This document shows positions 35,072 through 44,713 of a stretch of DNA of 64,000 nucleotides, in pieces. Both the position numbers and the translations under genes were made by a program. This stretch comes from Roseomonas gilardii subsp. gilardii. GTDB taxonomy: Bacteria; Pseudomonadota; Alphaproteobacteria; Acetobacterales; Acetobacteraceae. The notes beneath the pieces were generated by a model. It was not told the DNA's origin, made no database searches, and worked only from the letters and a program-made list of their open reading frames with translations. Numbering within the stretch: the first letter of the stretch is position 1; each line of letters starts with the position of its first letter. The DNA lies in the NCBI RefSeq assembly GCF_023078375.1, contig NZ_CP095555.1, positions 310,001 through 374,000 on the forward strand. Direction: 5' to 3'.

Positions 35072-37335
35072 TCCGCCGCCATCGGCAGGCCGGGCGCCCA
35101 GAGCATGCCCGCCGCCACCATGCGCTCGATCTCCGCCTCGGTCAGCCGGGCCTCCCGCGCGATCTCCAGGCTGTGCTCGCCGTTGCGCGGCGGCTGGCGC
35201 CGCATGCCCAGGCGGGCGCCGTCCACGGCCACGGGCAGGGCCGGCAGCCCGGCCAGCGGGCGCGCGGCAACGCCTCCAGGCGCGACGCGGGCGGCCCCTT
35301 CGGCACTCGCCATCTCCGTTTCCAGCAGGCCGCCCGAATTCACCAGATGCGGGTCGTCGAAGAGGTCGCCCGGCCGGGCGATCGGCGCGAAGCTCAGCCC
35401 CAGCGCCTCGCAGCGCGCCATCAGCTCGGATTTGGGCAGCTTGCGGAAAACCTCCGCGACACGGGGCAGATAGCGGGAGCGGTCGAGCACGCGCTGCGCC
35501 TGACTGGCCAGCGCCGGGTCGCGCAGCAGGTCCGACAGGCCGAAGGCCTCGCAGAAGCCGCGCCACTGGGTCTCCGTCACGACGCCGACGAAGACCTGCT
35601 CGCCGGGATCGGCCGTGTCGAAGACGTCATAGACCGACCAGGGCTTCACCATGGCCGGATCGCCGAAGGAAGGCGGGTTCTGCCCGGTGATGGCGGTGGC
35701 GGCCATGTGCTGCGCCATCAGCACCATGTTGGTCTCGAAGAGCCCCGACTGCACATGCGCGCCGCGCCCGGTGGCCTCGCGCTCACGCAGCGCGCCCAGG
35801 ATGCCGATCACGCCGAACAGCCCGCCCATGATGTCATTGACCGAGGAACCCGCGCGCATCGGCTTGCCGGGCAGCCCGGTCATGTAGGCGAGGCCGCCCA
35901 TCATCTGCACGACCTCGTCCAGCGCCGCGCGGTGCTCATAGGGGCCGGGCAGGAAGCCCTTGCAGGAGCAGTAGATCAGCCGGGGATTGAGCGCGGAGAG
36001 ATCGGCATAGCCGAGTCCGAGCTTGTCCATCGCGCCGGGGCGGAAATTCTCCAGCACCACATCGGCCCCGGTGGCGAGGCGGCGCACCAGCTCCAGGCTC
36101 TCGGGGCGCTTCAGGTCGAGGCACAGGCTGCGCTTGTTGCGGTTGAAGCTGGGGAAGAAGCCGATCGCCGCCCCCATCAGCCGCCGCGTGTTGTCGCCTT
36201 CCGGGCCGGGCTCGATCTTGATCACGTCGGCGCCGAGATCGCCCAGCACCATGCCGCAGCTCGGCCCCATGATCATATGGGTGAATTCCAGCACGCGGAT
36301 GCCATGCAGCGGGCCGGCCGTGCCGCGCGGCGCGGCCGGGACAGCCCCGGGCGGTGCCTCCGGTGCTGCGGTCTCCGGCGGGGCGGCTACTTCCCGCGCC
36401 GGATGGAAGGTGCGCGGAATGCCAGCCCTGGCGACGTGGCCATGCAGCGTCTCGCCGGGCAGGCCCTCCTGCAACAGGGCACGTGCCTCGATCAGCGCGG
36501 CAAGGTCGATGCCGGTGTCGAAACCCTCGGATTCCAGGAGGTAGACCAGATCCTCCGTGCCGATATTGCCCACCGAGCCGGGCGCGAAGGGACAGCCGCC
36601 GAGCCCGCCCAGGGCGGCATCGAAGCCGCGCACGCCTTCCTCCAGCCCTGCCAGCACATTGGCCAGGCCGGTGCCCATGGTGTCGTGCAGATGCAGGTTG
36701 CCGAGGCGCACGGGGCCGAGTTCCAGGCGCACGGCGCGCACCAGCCGGCGGACCTGCCGAGGGCTGGCATAGCCCAGCGTGTCGGCCAGGGCGACGCCAT
36801 CGGCGCCGGCCCCGGCCAGTTCGGCGGCCAGGGCGATCACGTCGCGCTCCGGCACCTCGCCCTGGAGGGAACAGCCGAAGGCGGTGGAGATCCCGGCCTC
36901 GATGGAGGGCCGCGCCGCGCCGAGCGTGCGGGCCCATTCCACCACCCGGCGGAACTCCGCCACCTGCTCCGCCCGGCTGCGGCGGACATTGGAGCGGCTA
37001 TGCGCCTCGCTGGCGGAAACGGGCAGGATGATCGCCCGCGCCCCGGCCGCGGCGGCGTTCTGCGCGCCGCGCAGATTGGGCGCCAGGGCCATCACATGCA
37101 GGCCCGGATGCGAGGCGCGCAGGCTGCCGACGACCTCGGCGGCATCAGCCATCTGCGGCATGGTGGCGGGCGGCACGAAGCTCGCCACCTCCATCTCCGG
37201 GATTCCGGCCTCGGCCATGGCGGCGATCCAGCGCAGCTTCACCCCGGTCGGCATCGGCGACCGGATCATCTGCAGGCCGTCGCGCGGCCCGACCTCCCGC
37301 ACCGTGACGGCGGGCTTCCTGATGGCGTTCCTCAT
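35068..37335 (-). CDS. HMG-CoA lyase-like domain fused to a CaiB/BaiF CoA-transferase
   Basis: A 755-residue two-domain enzyme. Residues about 1-300 are a DRE-TIM metallolyase of HMG-CoA-lyase type: VREVGPRDGLQ with the Arg-Asp pair, LHLHDTMGTG with metal histidines, and catalytic Cys248 in GLGGCPFAPGSVGNIG. After a Pro/Ala linker (about 320-345), a family III CoA-transferase follows (about 350-720): GIRVLEFTHMIMGPSCGM, LGDLGADVIKIEPG, and catalytic Asp473 in ALDEVVQMMGG. One chain could thus activate a hydroxy-acid with CoA and then cleave it to acetyl-CoA plus a keto acid. It is followed by the coupled aconitase-like gene and preceded by LysR 52 bases away. Confidence 0.85.
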   Translation of the reverse strand: MRNAIRKPAVTVREVGPRDGLQMIRSPMPTGVKLRWIAAMAEAGIPEMEVASFVPPATMPQMADAAEVVGSLRASHPGLHVMALAPNLRGAQNAAAAGARAIILPVSASEAHSRSNVRRSRAEQVAEFRRVVEWARTLGAARPSIEAGISTAFGCSLQGEVPERDVIALAAELAGAGADGVALADTLGYASPRQVRRLVRAVRLELGPVRLGNLHLHDTMGTGLANVLAGLEEGVRGFDAALGGLGGCPFAPGSVGNIGTEDLVYLLESEGFDTGIDLAALIEARALLQEGLPGETLHGHVARAGIPRTFHPAREVAAPPETAAPEAPPGAVPAAPRGTAGPLHGIRVLEFTHMIMGPSCGMVLGDLGADVIKIEPGPEGDNTRRLMGAAIGFFPSFNRNKRSLCLDLKRPESLELVRRLATGADVVLENFRPGAMDKLGLGYADLSALNPRLIYCSCKGFLPGPYEHRAALDEVVQMMGGLAYMTGLPGKPMRAGSSVNDIMGGLFGVIGILGALREREATGRGAHVQSGLFETNMVLMAQHMAATAITGQNPPSFGDPAMVKPWSVYDVFDTADPGEQVFVGVVTETQWRGFCEAFGLSDLLRDPALASQAQRVLDRSRYLPRVAEVFRKLPKSELMARCEALGLSFAPIARPGDLFDDPHLVNSGGLLETEMASAEGAARVAPGGVAARPLAGLPALPVAVDGARLGMRRQPPRNGEHSLEIAREARLTEAEIERMVAAGMLWAPGLPMAAE

Positions 37336-37386
37336 CCGCCCATGATGCCCCCGCGAGGCACGGCGGTGAAGCCTCGGTTGACGGGA

Positions 37387-38307
37387 TCAGCGTCCGCCAT
37401 TGACTGAAGCTGGCGGGGCCAGATGGTCCCGCAGAAGCCGCGCCGCGGGGGGAAGCATCGCCACCGGCCGTGTCACCAGCCGCAACCGCCGCCGCGCCCA
37501 GTCCTCGTCCAGCGGCACGGCACGGAGGGCGGGGGTCCCGGTCCCCGCACCGGACAGGCCTTCGGGAACCACGGCGAGGCCCAGCCCCGCCGCGACCAGG
37601 CTGCGGGCCGCCTCCGTCGCCCCGACCTGGAAGCGGAATTCCAGCCGGTGGCCGAGCCTGCGCGCCGCATCGCGCAGGATCAGCGACAAGGCGCCGCCCT
37701 CCTGCACGCCGATGAGCGGATGTTCCAGCAGCGCGCCGAAGCGCAGGGACCTGGCCACCGCGAGGGGATGGTCCGGAGGGCACAGCACGACCAGCCGGTC
37801 GCGCCGCCAGGGGCGGACCTCCAGAGTGGGCGGGATCTCGCTGGCGCTGGTGATCAGCCCCAGATCCCCGCGTCCCTCGATGAGGTCGTGGAGAATGGCG
37901 GAACTCGTTTCCTCCTTCAGCTCGACGCGGATGGCGGGATGCCGCGCGGCGAAACCGGCCAGCGTCGCCCCCAGCTCATGGCCCGCGATCACCGAGGCCG
38001 AGGCGCCCAGCCGCACGCTGCCCTGCCCGCCACGGGCGAAGGCGCGGAAATCCTCGGCGAAGCGGGCTGAGAGGTCGAAGAGGGCGCGCGCATGCTGCGC
38101 CATCGCCTCCCCCGCCGCGGTCGGGCGCACCCCGCGCGCACCCCGTTCCAGGAGAGGCAGCCCGCAATCCCGTTCCAGCAGTTGCAGCCGCTTCGCCGCC
38201 GCCGAGGTGGCGATGCCGCAGCGCTGCGCCGCCTGGGTGATGCTGCCGAGTTCCACCGTCGACAGCAGGATGCGCAGGGTCGTCCAATCGGCCTGGAAAG
38301 GGTTCAC
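37387..38307 (-). CDS. LysR-family transcriptional regulator
   Basis: A 306-residue regulator with N-terminal wHTH (WTTLRILLSTVELGSITQAA, then CGIATSAAAKRLQLLE) and a C-terminal effector domain. The GTG start at 38307 has GGAG seven bases upstream. It precedes the lyase/CoA-transferase gene on the same strand by 52 bases and is divergent from the ABC binding-protein gene, so it may control both directions from the 160-base gap 38308-38467. The effector is probably the organic acid handled by the operon. Confidence 0.88.
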   Translation of the reverse strand: MNPFQADWTTLRILLSTVELGSITQAAQRCGIATSAAAKRLQLLERDCGLPLLERGARGVRPTAAGEAMAQHARALFDLSARFAEDFRAFARGGQGSVRLGASASVIAGHELGATLAGFAARHPAIRVELKEETSSAILHDLIEGRGDLGLITSASEIPPTLEVRPWRRDRLVVLCPPDHPLAVARSLRFGALLEHPLIGVQEGGALSLILRDAARRLGHRLEFRFQVGATEAARSLVAAGLGLAVVPEGLSGAGTGTPALRAVPLDEDWARRRLRLVTRPVAMLPPAARLLRDHLAPPASVNGGR

Positions 38308-38467
38308 GGCGCATCTCCATCCTGGGGCCGGGGTCGGTGCGGCGCGATCATGGCCGCTGCCGGAGGGTGCCGAAAGACCGGCTTGGCTTGCGGGGAGGGG
38401 AGGGTTAGACCTGGGCTCAGACATCATCCGACCGGGGCAAACCCGGCGGCAGGGAGGAGACCAAGGC

Positions 38468-40071
38468 ATGAGGCGGCGCAGCTTCCTCGCGGCGGGCGTG
38501 GCCTCGCTCGCGGCTCCGCGGCTGGCTGGCGCCCAGACGGGGGGCGCCCATCCTCCGTGCTGCGCGTCATCCCGCAGGCGGATCTGGCGGTGCTGGACCC
38601 CGGCATCACCACGGCCACGGTGACGCGCAACCACGGCTTCATGATCTTCGACACGCTCTACGGCCTGAACGCCGCCGGCGAACCGGTGCCGGAGATGGTG
38701 GAAGGCCACGAGGTCGCGGATGATGGCCGCAGCTGGATGCTGCGGCTCCGGCCGGGGCTCCGCTTCCATGACGGCGAACCGGTGCGGGCCCCGGATGCCG
38801 TGGCCAGCCTACGCCGCTGGGCGCGCCGCGATCCCTTCGGCAAGACGCTGATGGCCGTGACCGACGAGCTGTCCGCGCCCGATGACAGGACCATCCTGTT
38901 CCGCCTCAAGCGTCCCTTTCCGCTGCTGCCGCTCGCCCTGGCGAAGACGACGCCCTACACGCCCTTCATCGTGCCGGCGCGGCTGATCCCCTCCGATCCC
39001 AGCACGCCGATGGCGGAGATGATCGGCAGCGGCCCCTTCCGCTTCCTGCCCGCCGAGCGGCTGCCGGGCGCGCGCGTCGCCTATGCGCGCTTCGATGGCT
39101 ACGTGCCGCGCCAAGGAGGAATGGCTTCCGGCGGCGAACCCGGCCTGTCCGGCGGCCCGAAGCAGGTGCATTTCGAGCGCGTGGAATGGCAGGTGATCCC
39201 GGATGCCTCCACCGCCCTGGCGGCGATCCAGAATGGCGAGGTGGACTGGCGGGAGCGCCCGATCCCCGACCTGCTGCCGCTGGTCCGGCGCGACAGATCC
39301 CTCCGCGCGGAAATCACGAACCGCGCCGGCACGATCGCCTTCGTCCAGTTCAACCACCTGCATCCGCCCTTCGACAACGCCGCCATCCGCCGGCTGGTCC
39401 TGTCCGTGGTGGACCAGGACGAGTTCGAGCAGATGATCAGCGGCACCGACCCCGGCCTGCGCGGCGGCAAGGTCGGCATCTTCCTGCCGGGCGGGCCGAT
39501 GGCCACCGAGGCGGGGCTGGAGGAGATGCGCGGCCGGCGCGACTTCGACGCCCTGAAGCGCGAGCTGGCCGCGGCCGGCTACAAGGGCGAGCGCGTGGTG
39601 ATGCTGGTGGGCACCGACAGCCCGGTGAACAACGCCGTCAGCGAGGTGCTGGGCGACCTGCTGCGCAAGATGGGCTTCAACCTCGACTACCAGGCGATGG
39701 ACTGGGGCAGCGTGGTGCAGCGGCGGGTGAGCCAGCAGCCGCCGGACAAGGGCGGCTGGAACATCTTCGCGGTCAGCGCGGATGGCGACTACTTCACCGA
39801 TCCGACCGTGGTGCCGGCGATCCGGGCCAACGGCAAGGATGCCTGGATCGGCTGGCCGAGCAGCGAGCGGGTGGAGGAGCTCTACCGCGACTGGTTCCTG
39901 GCCTCGGACCAGGCGGACCGCCAGCGCATCGCGCGCGAGTTGCAGGTGCAGACCCTGCAGGAGGCCAACTGGATCCCCGTGGCGCAGGTCTTCCTGCCGA
40001 CGGTGCTGCGTGCCGATGTGACGGGCGTGCTGCCCGGCTTCGCGAAGTTCTGGAACGTGCGGCGCGCGTAG
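38468..40071 (+). pseudogene. ABC transporter substrate-binding protein, family 5, frameshifted
   Basis: The main frame encodes a DppA/OppA-like periplasmic receptor of about 535 residues (VIPQADLAVLDPGITTATVT, then HEVADDGRSWMLRLRPGLRF). Its signal peptide is in another frame: ATG 38468 gives MRRRSFLAAGVASLAAPRLA, a Tat-type leader with RRRSFL. Adding one G to the G6 run at 38540-38545 joins them as QTGGRPSSVLRV. No permease or ATPase genes are adjacent, so it is an orphan receptor. It is divergent from LysR and may capture the substrate of the neighbouring hydratase/lyase operon. Frameshift probably artefactual. Confidence 0.8.
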
Positions 40072-40086
40072 CCGTTTCCAGCCAGG

Positions 40087-42516
40087 ATGTCCAACCAGGA
40101 CGGGCAGCGGGAAAAGGGGGAAGGCGTGACAGGCATCGATCTTCAGGCGCTGGCCGAGCTGGAGCGCAAGGTCCTCTGGCTGGCGACCTGGACCATCCAC
40201 CACGCCAACCATCTCCGCCCGAACACGGATGGGCTGAAGGTCGGCGGCCACCAGGCCTCCTCCGCCTCCATGGCGACGATCCTGACGGCGCTCTACCTGG
40301 CGGTCCTCCGGCCGGAGGACAGGGTCGCGGTGAAGCCGCACGCCTCCCCGGTCTTCCACGCGATCCAGTACCTGCTGGGCCGGCAGACGCGCGCGAAGCT
40401 GGAGGATTTCCGCGGCTTCGGCGGGGCGCAGTCCTATCCCTCGCGCACCAAGGACACGGATGACGTGGATTTCTCCACCGGCTCCGTCGGGCTGGGCGTG
40501 GCGCAGACGCTCTTCTCCGCACTGGTGCAGGACTACGTGCGCGCCAAGGGCCTGGGGGAGGGACACCCCGAGGGGCGTATGGTGGCGCTGATCGGCGATG
40601 CCGAGATGGACGAGGGCAATATCTTCGAGGCGCTGCTGGAGGGCTGGAAGCACGGGCTGCGCAACACCTGGTGGGTGGTGGACTACAACCGGCAGAGCCT
40701 GGACGCCGTGGTGCGGGAAGGGCTCTGGTCGCGGCTGGAGGCGACCTTCCGGAATTTCGGCTGGGATGTCGTAGTGCTGCGGCATGGGCTGCTGCAGCAG
40801 GCTGCCTTCGCCGAGCCGGGCGGGGAGCGGCTGCGGGCCTGGATCGAGAACTGCCCCAACCAGCTCTATTCCGCGCTGACCTTCCAGGGCGGGGCGGCCT
40901 GGCGGCGGCGGCTGATGGACGATCTCGGTGACCAGGGGGAGGTGTCCGCCCTGATCGCCCGGCGCAGCGACGAGGAACTGGCGCGGCTGATGGGCAATCT
41001 CGGCGGGCATGACCTGCCGACGCTGCTCCGGGCCTTCGAGGCGGCGCGTGCGCATGACCGGCCGGTCTGCTTCATCGCCTATACGATCAAGGGTTCCGGC
41101 CTGCCGCTGGCGGGGCACAAGGACAACCATGCCGGGCTGATGACCCCGGCGCAGTTCGAGACCCTGCGCGCCGCCATGCGTGTGCGGGAGGGGCATGAGT
41201 GGGACCGTTTCGAGGGGCTGGACCTGCCGGAGGAACGGCTCGCGGCCTTCCTCGACACGGTGCCCTTCAACCACGGCCCGCCCCGGCGCCTCACGGCGGA
41301 GCCCGTTCCGGTGCCGGCGGCGCTGCCCGTGCCGATGCAGCCCCAGATGTCCACGCAGCAGGGCTTCGGCCTGCTGATGCACGAGATCGCGAAGAGCGAC
41401 ACGCCGCTGTCCCGGCGCATCGTCACCACCTCGCCGGATGTCACCGTTTCCACCAACCTGGGCGCCTGGGTGAACCGGCGTGGCCTCTTCGCCCGGGAGG
41501 AGATGGCCGATACCTTCCGCAAGGAGCGCATCCCCTCGACCTTCAACTGGCGCTTCTCGCCGGAGGGACAGCACCTGGAGCTGGGCATCGCGGAGATGAA
41601 CCTGTTCCTGATGCTCTCCGCCCTCGGCCTGTCGCACGCGATCCATGGCGAGCGCCTGCTGCCGGTCGGTACGCTCTACGACCCCTTCATCGAGCGTGGC
41701 CTCGATGCGCTGAACTATGCCTGCTACCAGGATGCGCGCTTCGTCGTGGTGGCGACGCCCTCGGGACTGACGCTGGCTCCGGAGGGCGGCGCGCACCAGT
41801 CCATCAAGACGCCGCTGATCGGCCTGTCGCAGGACGGGCTGGCGAGTTTCGAGCCGGCCTTCGTGGACGAGCTGGCGGTGGCCCTGCGCTTCGCCTTCGC
41901 GCATCTGCAACGGCACGATGCGCCGCCGCCCGGCAGCCTGCTGCGCGACGAGGCCGGTGGGGCGGCCTATCTGCGCCTCTCCACCCGTCCGCTGGAACAG
42001 CCGCGCCGGCAGATGACGGCGGAGCTGGAGAGGGACATCCTCCAGGGCGCCTATTGGATGCGGCCGCCCGGGCCGAACCCGGAAGTGGTGGTGGCCTATG
42101 CGGGGGCGGTCGCGCCGGAGGCGATCCAGGCGGTGGGCCTGCTGGCCGAGGACCGCCGCGATATCGGGCTCCTCGCCATCACCTCGGCCGACCGGCTGCA
42201 TGCCGGCTGGACGGCGGCGCAGCGCCTGCGCGAGTCAGGCCAGCCCGAGGCCCGCAGCCATGTGGAGGCCTTGCTCGCCCGGCTGCCCGCGCATTGTGGC
42301 CTGGTCACGGTGCTGGACGGGCATCCCGCCACGCTGGCCTGGCTGGGGGCCGTCCAGGGGCACCGCACGCGGGCGCTGGGCGTGGAACGCTTCGGACAGA
42401 CCGGCACAATCGGCGACCTCTACCGCCACCACGGGCTGGACGCGGAAAGCATCGCGGCCTCGGCGCAGGCGCTGACCCGGGGAAGGCCGGTCCGCCACCT
42501 GCGCCGGGTCTCCTGA
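40087..42516 (+). CDS. Homodimeric pyruvate dehydrogenase E1-like / transketolase-family enzyme
   Basis: An 809-residue thiamine diphosphate enzyme resembling the AceE type of E1. The N-terminal domain has WTIHHANHLRPNTDGLKVGG and the ThDP/metal site IGDAEMDEGNIFEAL (GD...N motif, with the Asn in GNIFE). The middle transketolase domain has TTSPDVTVSTNLGAWVNRRG, and ELGIAEMNLFLMLSALGLSH carries the conserved Glu that activates ThDP. It is slightly shorter than typical AceE, near 890. No E2 or E3 gene is adjacent. The start may be GTG 40126, which has a better ribosome site (AAAAGGGGGAAGG) than ATG 40087. Substrate assumed to be a 2-oxo acid. Confidence 0.8.
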   Translation: MSNQDGQREKGEGVTGIDLQALAELERKVLWLATWTIHHANHLRPNTDGLKVGGHQASSASMATILTALYLAVLRPEDRVAVKPHASPVFHAIQYLLGRQTRAKLEDFRGFGGAQSYPSRTKDTDDVDFSTGSVGLGVAQTLFSALVQDYVRAKGLGEGHPEGRMVALIGDAEMDEGNIFEALLEGWKHGLRNTWWVVDYNRQSLDAVVREGLWSRLEATFRNFGWDVVVLRHGLLQQAAFAEPGGERLRAWIENCPNQLYSALTFQGGAAWRRRLMDDLGDQGEVSALIARRSDEELARLMGNLGGHDLPTLLRAFEAARAHDRPVCFIAYTIKGSGLPLAGHKDNHAGLMTPAQFETLRAAMRVREGHEWDRFEGLDLPEERLAAFLDTVPFNHGPPRRLTAEPVPVPAALPVPMQPQMSTQQGFGLLMHEIAKSDTPLSRRIVTTSPDVTVSTNLGAWVNRRGLFAREEMADTFRKERIPSTFNWRFSPEGQHLELGIAEMNLFLMLSALGLSHAIHGERLLPVGTLYDPFIERGLDALNYACYQDARFVVVATPSGLTLAPEGGAHQSIKTPLIGLSQDGLASFEPAFVDELAVALRFAFAHLQRHDAPPPGSLLRDEAGGAAYLRLSTRPLEQPRRQMTAELERDILQGAYWMRPPGPNPEVVVAYAGAVAPEAIQAVGLLAEDRRDIGLLAITSADRLHAGWTAAQRLRESGQPEARSHVEALLARLPAHCGLVTVLDGHPATLAWLGAVQGHRTRALGVERFGQTGTIGDLYRHHGLDAESIAASAQALTRGRPVRHLRRVS

Positions 42517-42530
42517 GCCGGGTCTCCTGA
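42503..42530 (+). repeat. Tandem 14-base duplication over a stop codon
   Basis: GCCGGGTCTCCTGA occurs twice in direct tandem (42503-42516 and 42517-42530), followed by a partial third copy (GCCGGGG). The first copy contains the stop codon of the E1-like gene. It looks like slipped-strand duplication. Confidence 0.8.
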
Positions 42531-42647
42531 GCCGGGGCGGCCAGGGCTCCGTCACTGGCCAGCCGGCGGCCGTCCGGGCATCATGGGGGCGCCCGGTCCC
42601 CGGACCGGGATGACGGACCGGGATGAGGACCAGGGGAAAGGCCGGGC

Positions 42648-43787
42648 ATGCGTTACGACGTGATCGTGGTGGGGATCGGTGGCATGGGCAGCGCCGCCGC
42701 CTGGCAGCTTGCCCGGCGCGGCCAGCGCGTGCTGGGGCTGGAGCGCTATGACATCCCCCATGCCATGGGCTCCTCCCATGGCGTCAGCCGCATCATCCGC
42801 CTGCCCTATTACGAGGACCCGGCCTATGTGCCGCTGCTGCGCCGGGCCTATGAACTGTGGCGGGAGATCGAGGCCGCCACTGGCGAGGAGCTCCTGGTCA
42901 CCACCGGCTCGGTCGATGCGGGGCCGGAGGGTGGTGCCCTGTTCCAGGGTGCGCTGGCCTCGGCCCTGCAGCACGACCTGCCGCATGAGGTGCTCACCGC
43001 GGCACAGGTCGGAGAGCGCTTCCCCGCCTACCACCTGCCGCAGGACACGCGGGCGGTGTTCCAGCCCCGGGGCGGGCTGATCGCCAGCGAGCGGGCCATC
43101 GTCGCGCATGTGCGGGCGGCCCAGGCCCTGGGGGCCGAGATCCATGCGCGGGAGCCGGTGCGCGAATGGCGGCTGGCGCCTTCGGGCGGCGTGGTGGTGG
43201 AGACGGAACGCGGGCGCTACGAAGCGGACCGGCTGATCCTGGCCGCCGGCCCCTGGATGGGGCAACTGGTGCCGGAACTGTCGCGGCTGGCCGTGCCGGA
43301 GCGCCAGGTGCTGGCCTGGCTGCAGCCTCGGCGGCCGGAGCTCTTCGACCGCTCCTGCTTCCCCGTCTTCAACCTCGATGTCCCGGAGGGCCGCTTCTAT
43401 GGCTTTCCCATCTACGAGGTGCCGGGCTTCAAGTTCGGGCGCTACCACCACCTGGAGGAACAGGGGGCACCCGAGGCGCTGCGGCGCGAGCCCGATGCGC
43501 GGGACGAGACGCTGCTGCGCGACTTCGCCGGGCGCTATTTCCCCGAAGGCAACGGCCCGACCATGGCCCTGCGCTCCTGCCTCTTCACCAACACGCCGGA
43601 CGAACACTTCATCCTCGACCACCTGCCCGGTCGGGAGCAGGTGGTCCTGGCCTCCCCCTGTTCCGGCCACGGGTACAAGTTCTGCTCCGTGGTGGGCGAG
43701 ATCCTGGCCGACCTCGCCACCGGCGACGGCCGGACCCGCCATGCCATCGATTTCCTGCGCCTGGACCGCAAGTCCCTGGCGGCGTGA
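42648..43787 (+). CDS. solA: N-methyltryptophan oxidase / monomeric sarcosine oxidase (SolA-type)
   Basis: A 379-residue FAD enzyme that oxidatively demethylates N-methyl amino acids to yield formaldehyde and H2O2. The Rossmann motif is VVGIGGMGSAAAWQLARRG. Substrate-side motifs are GSSHGVSRIIRLPYYEDPAY and FTNTPDEHFILDHLPG. The cysteine in RSCLFTNTPD aligns with the residue that forms the covalent flavin bond in the family, and the SGHGYKFCSVVGEIL C-terminal segment is typical. ATG 42648 is preceded by AGGGGAAAGG. It stands between unrelated genes on the same strand, with gaps of over 100 bases on both sides. Confidence 0.88.
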   Translation: MRYDVIVVGIGGMGSAAAWQLARRGQRVLGLERYDIPHAMGSSHGVSRIIRLPYYEDPAYVPLLRRAYELWREIEAATGEELLVTTGSVDAGPEGGALFQGALASALQHDLPHEVLTAAQVGERFPAYHLPQDTRAVFQPRGGLIASERAIVAHVRAAQALGAEIHAREPVREWRLAPSGGVVVETERGRYEADRLILAAGPWMGQLVPELSRLAVPERQVLAWLQPRRPELFDRSCFPVFNLDVPEGRFYGFPIYEVPGFKFGRYHHLEEQGAPEALRREPDARDETLLRDFAGRYFPEGNGPTMALRSCLFTNTPDEHFILDHLPGREQVVLASPCSGHGYKFCSVVGEILADLATGDGRTRHAIDFLRLDRKSLAA

Positions 43788-43966
43788 CCGTCCCGCCCCA
43801 CCTGCCTGAATCCGGAAAAGGCCGCGCTCCCATGCAGCCAACCACGCCTCTCGCGCGATAGCCCCCACAGAATGTTCCGCCGGGGCCGGGAAGCACCGCC
43901 GGAACGCAGGCAGAATATCCAGGGCGGTGCGGGGTCGGCCTCGCCACCGGGAAGGAGGCAGGCGGC

Positions 43967-44713
43967 ATGGGCTCGGCGACCCCCTATTGCGGCAGCGCGC
44001 CGTTGCCGGACGAGATCTGGGGCCGCTGGAACCTCGATCCGGTCCTGCTCTCGGCTCTGGCGGTGGCGGCCCTGGCCCATGGCTGGTGGCTGGCGCGGGA
44101 AGGGCGGGGGCGGCAGGCGCGTTTCGCCCTCGCCGGCTGGCTGACCCTGCTGGCCGCCTTCGTCTCCCCCCTCTGCGCGTTGAGCTCGGCGCTCTTCTCG
44201 GCCCGGGTCGCGCATCACATGCTGCTCGTCGCGGTGGCAGCGCCCTTGCTGGCCGCGAGCCTGCCTGCGGATCGGGGCGGCGGCGGCCGCGCCCTCCTGC
44301 CAGCCCTGGCGGGGGCACAGGCCGTGCTGCTCTGGTTCTGGCATGCCCCGCCCCCCTATGCGGCGGCCCTCGGCAGCGACGTGCTGTACTGGCTCATGGA
44401 GCTTTCGCTGCTGCTCCCCGCCCTGCTGCTCTGGCGCGCGGTGCTCTCGCCGGAACGCCCGGCGGGGCCGGTCCTGGCGGCCCTGCTCTTCACCACCATG
44501 CAGATGGGGCTGCTCGGGGCTCTGCTGACCTTCGCCGGACAGCCGCTCTACGCGCCGCATCTGGCGACCACCGCCCCCTACGGCCTTTCGCCGCTGGAGG
44601 ACCAGCAGCTCGCCGGGCTGATCATGTGGGTGCCCGCCAGCCTGCCCTATCTCGCGGCGGCGCTTCTGCGCCTGGCCGGCCTGCTCGGCCCGGAAGGCCG
44701 CCGCGCAGCATGA
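43967..44713 (+). CDS. ctaG: Cytochrome c oxidase assembly factor, Caa3-type CtaG
   Basis: A 248-residue membrane protein with about six or seven helices, of the caa3 CtaG family required for maturation of some haem-copper oxidases. Family features include VAHHMLLVAVAAPLLAA with the His pair, WFWHAPPPYAAAL, and TTMQMGLLGALLTFAGQPLY. The ATG at 43967 has GAAGGAGG at the right distance. The stop overlaps the start of the next membrane protein (ATGA at 44710-44713), and the oxidase subunits follow within 2 kb. It begins the cox locus; a promoter may lie in the 180-base gap before it. Confidence 0.87.
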   Translation: MGSATPYCGSAPLPDEIWGRWNLDPVLLSALAVAALAHGWWLAREGRGRQARFALAGWLTLLAAFVSPLCALSSALFSARVAHHMLLVAVAAPLLAASLPADRGGGGRALLPALAGAQAVLLWFWHAPPPYAAALGSDVLYWLMELSLLLPALLLWRAVLSPERPAGPVLAALLFTTMQMGLLGALLTFAGQPLYAPHLATTAPYGLSPLEDQQLAGLIMWVPASLPYLAAALLRLAGLLGPEGRRAA

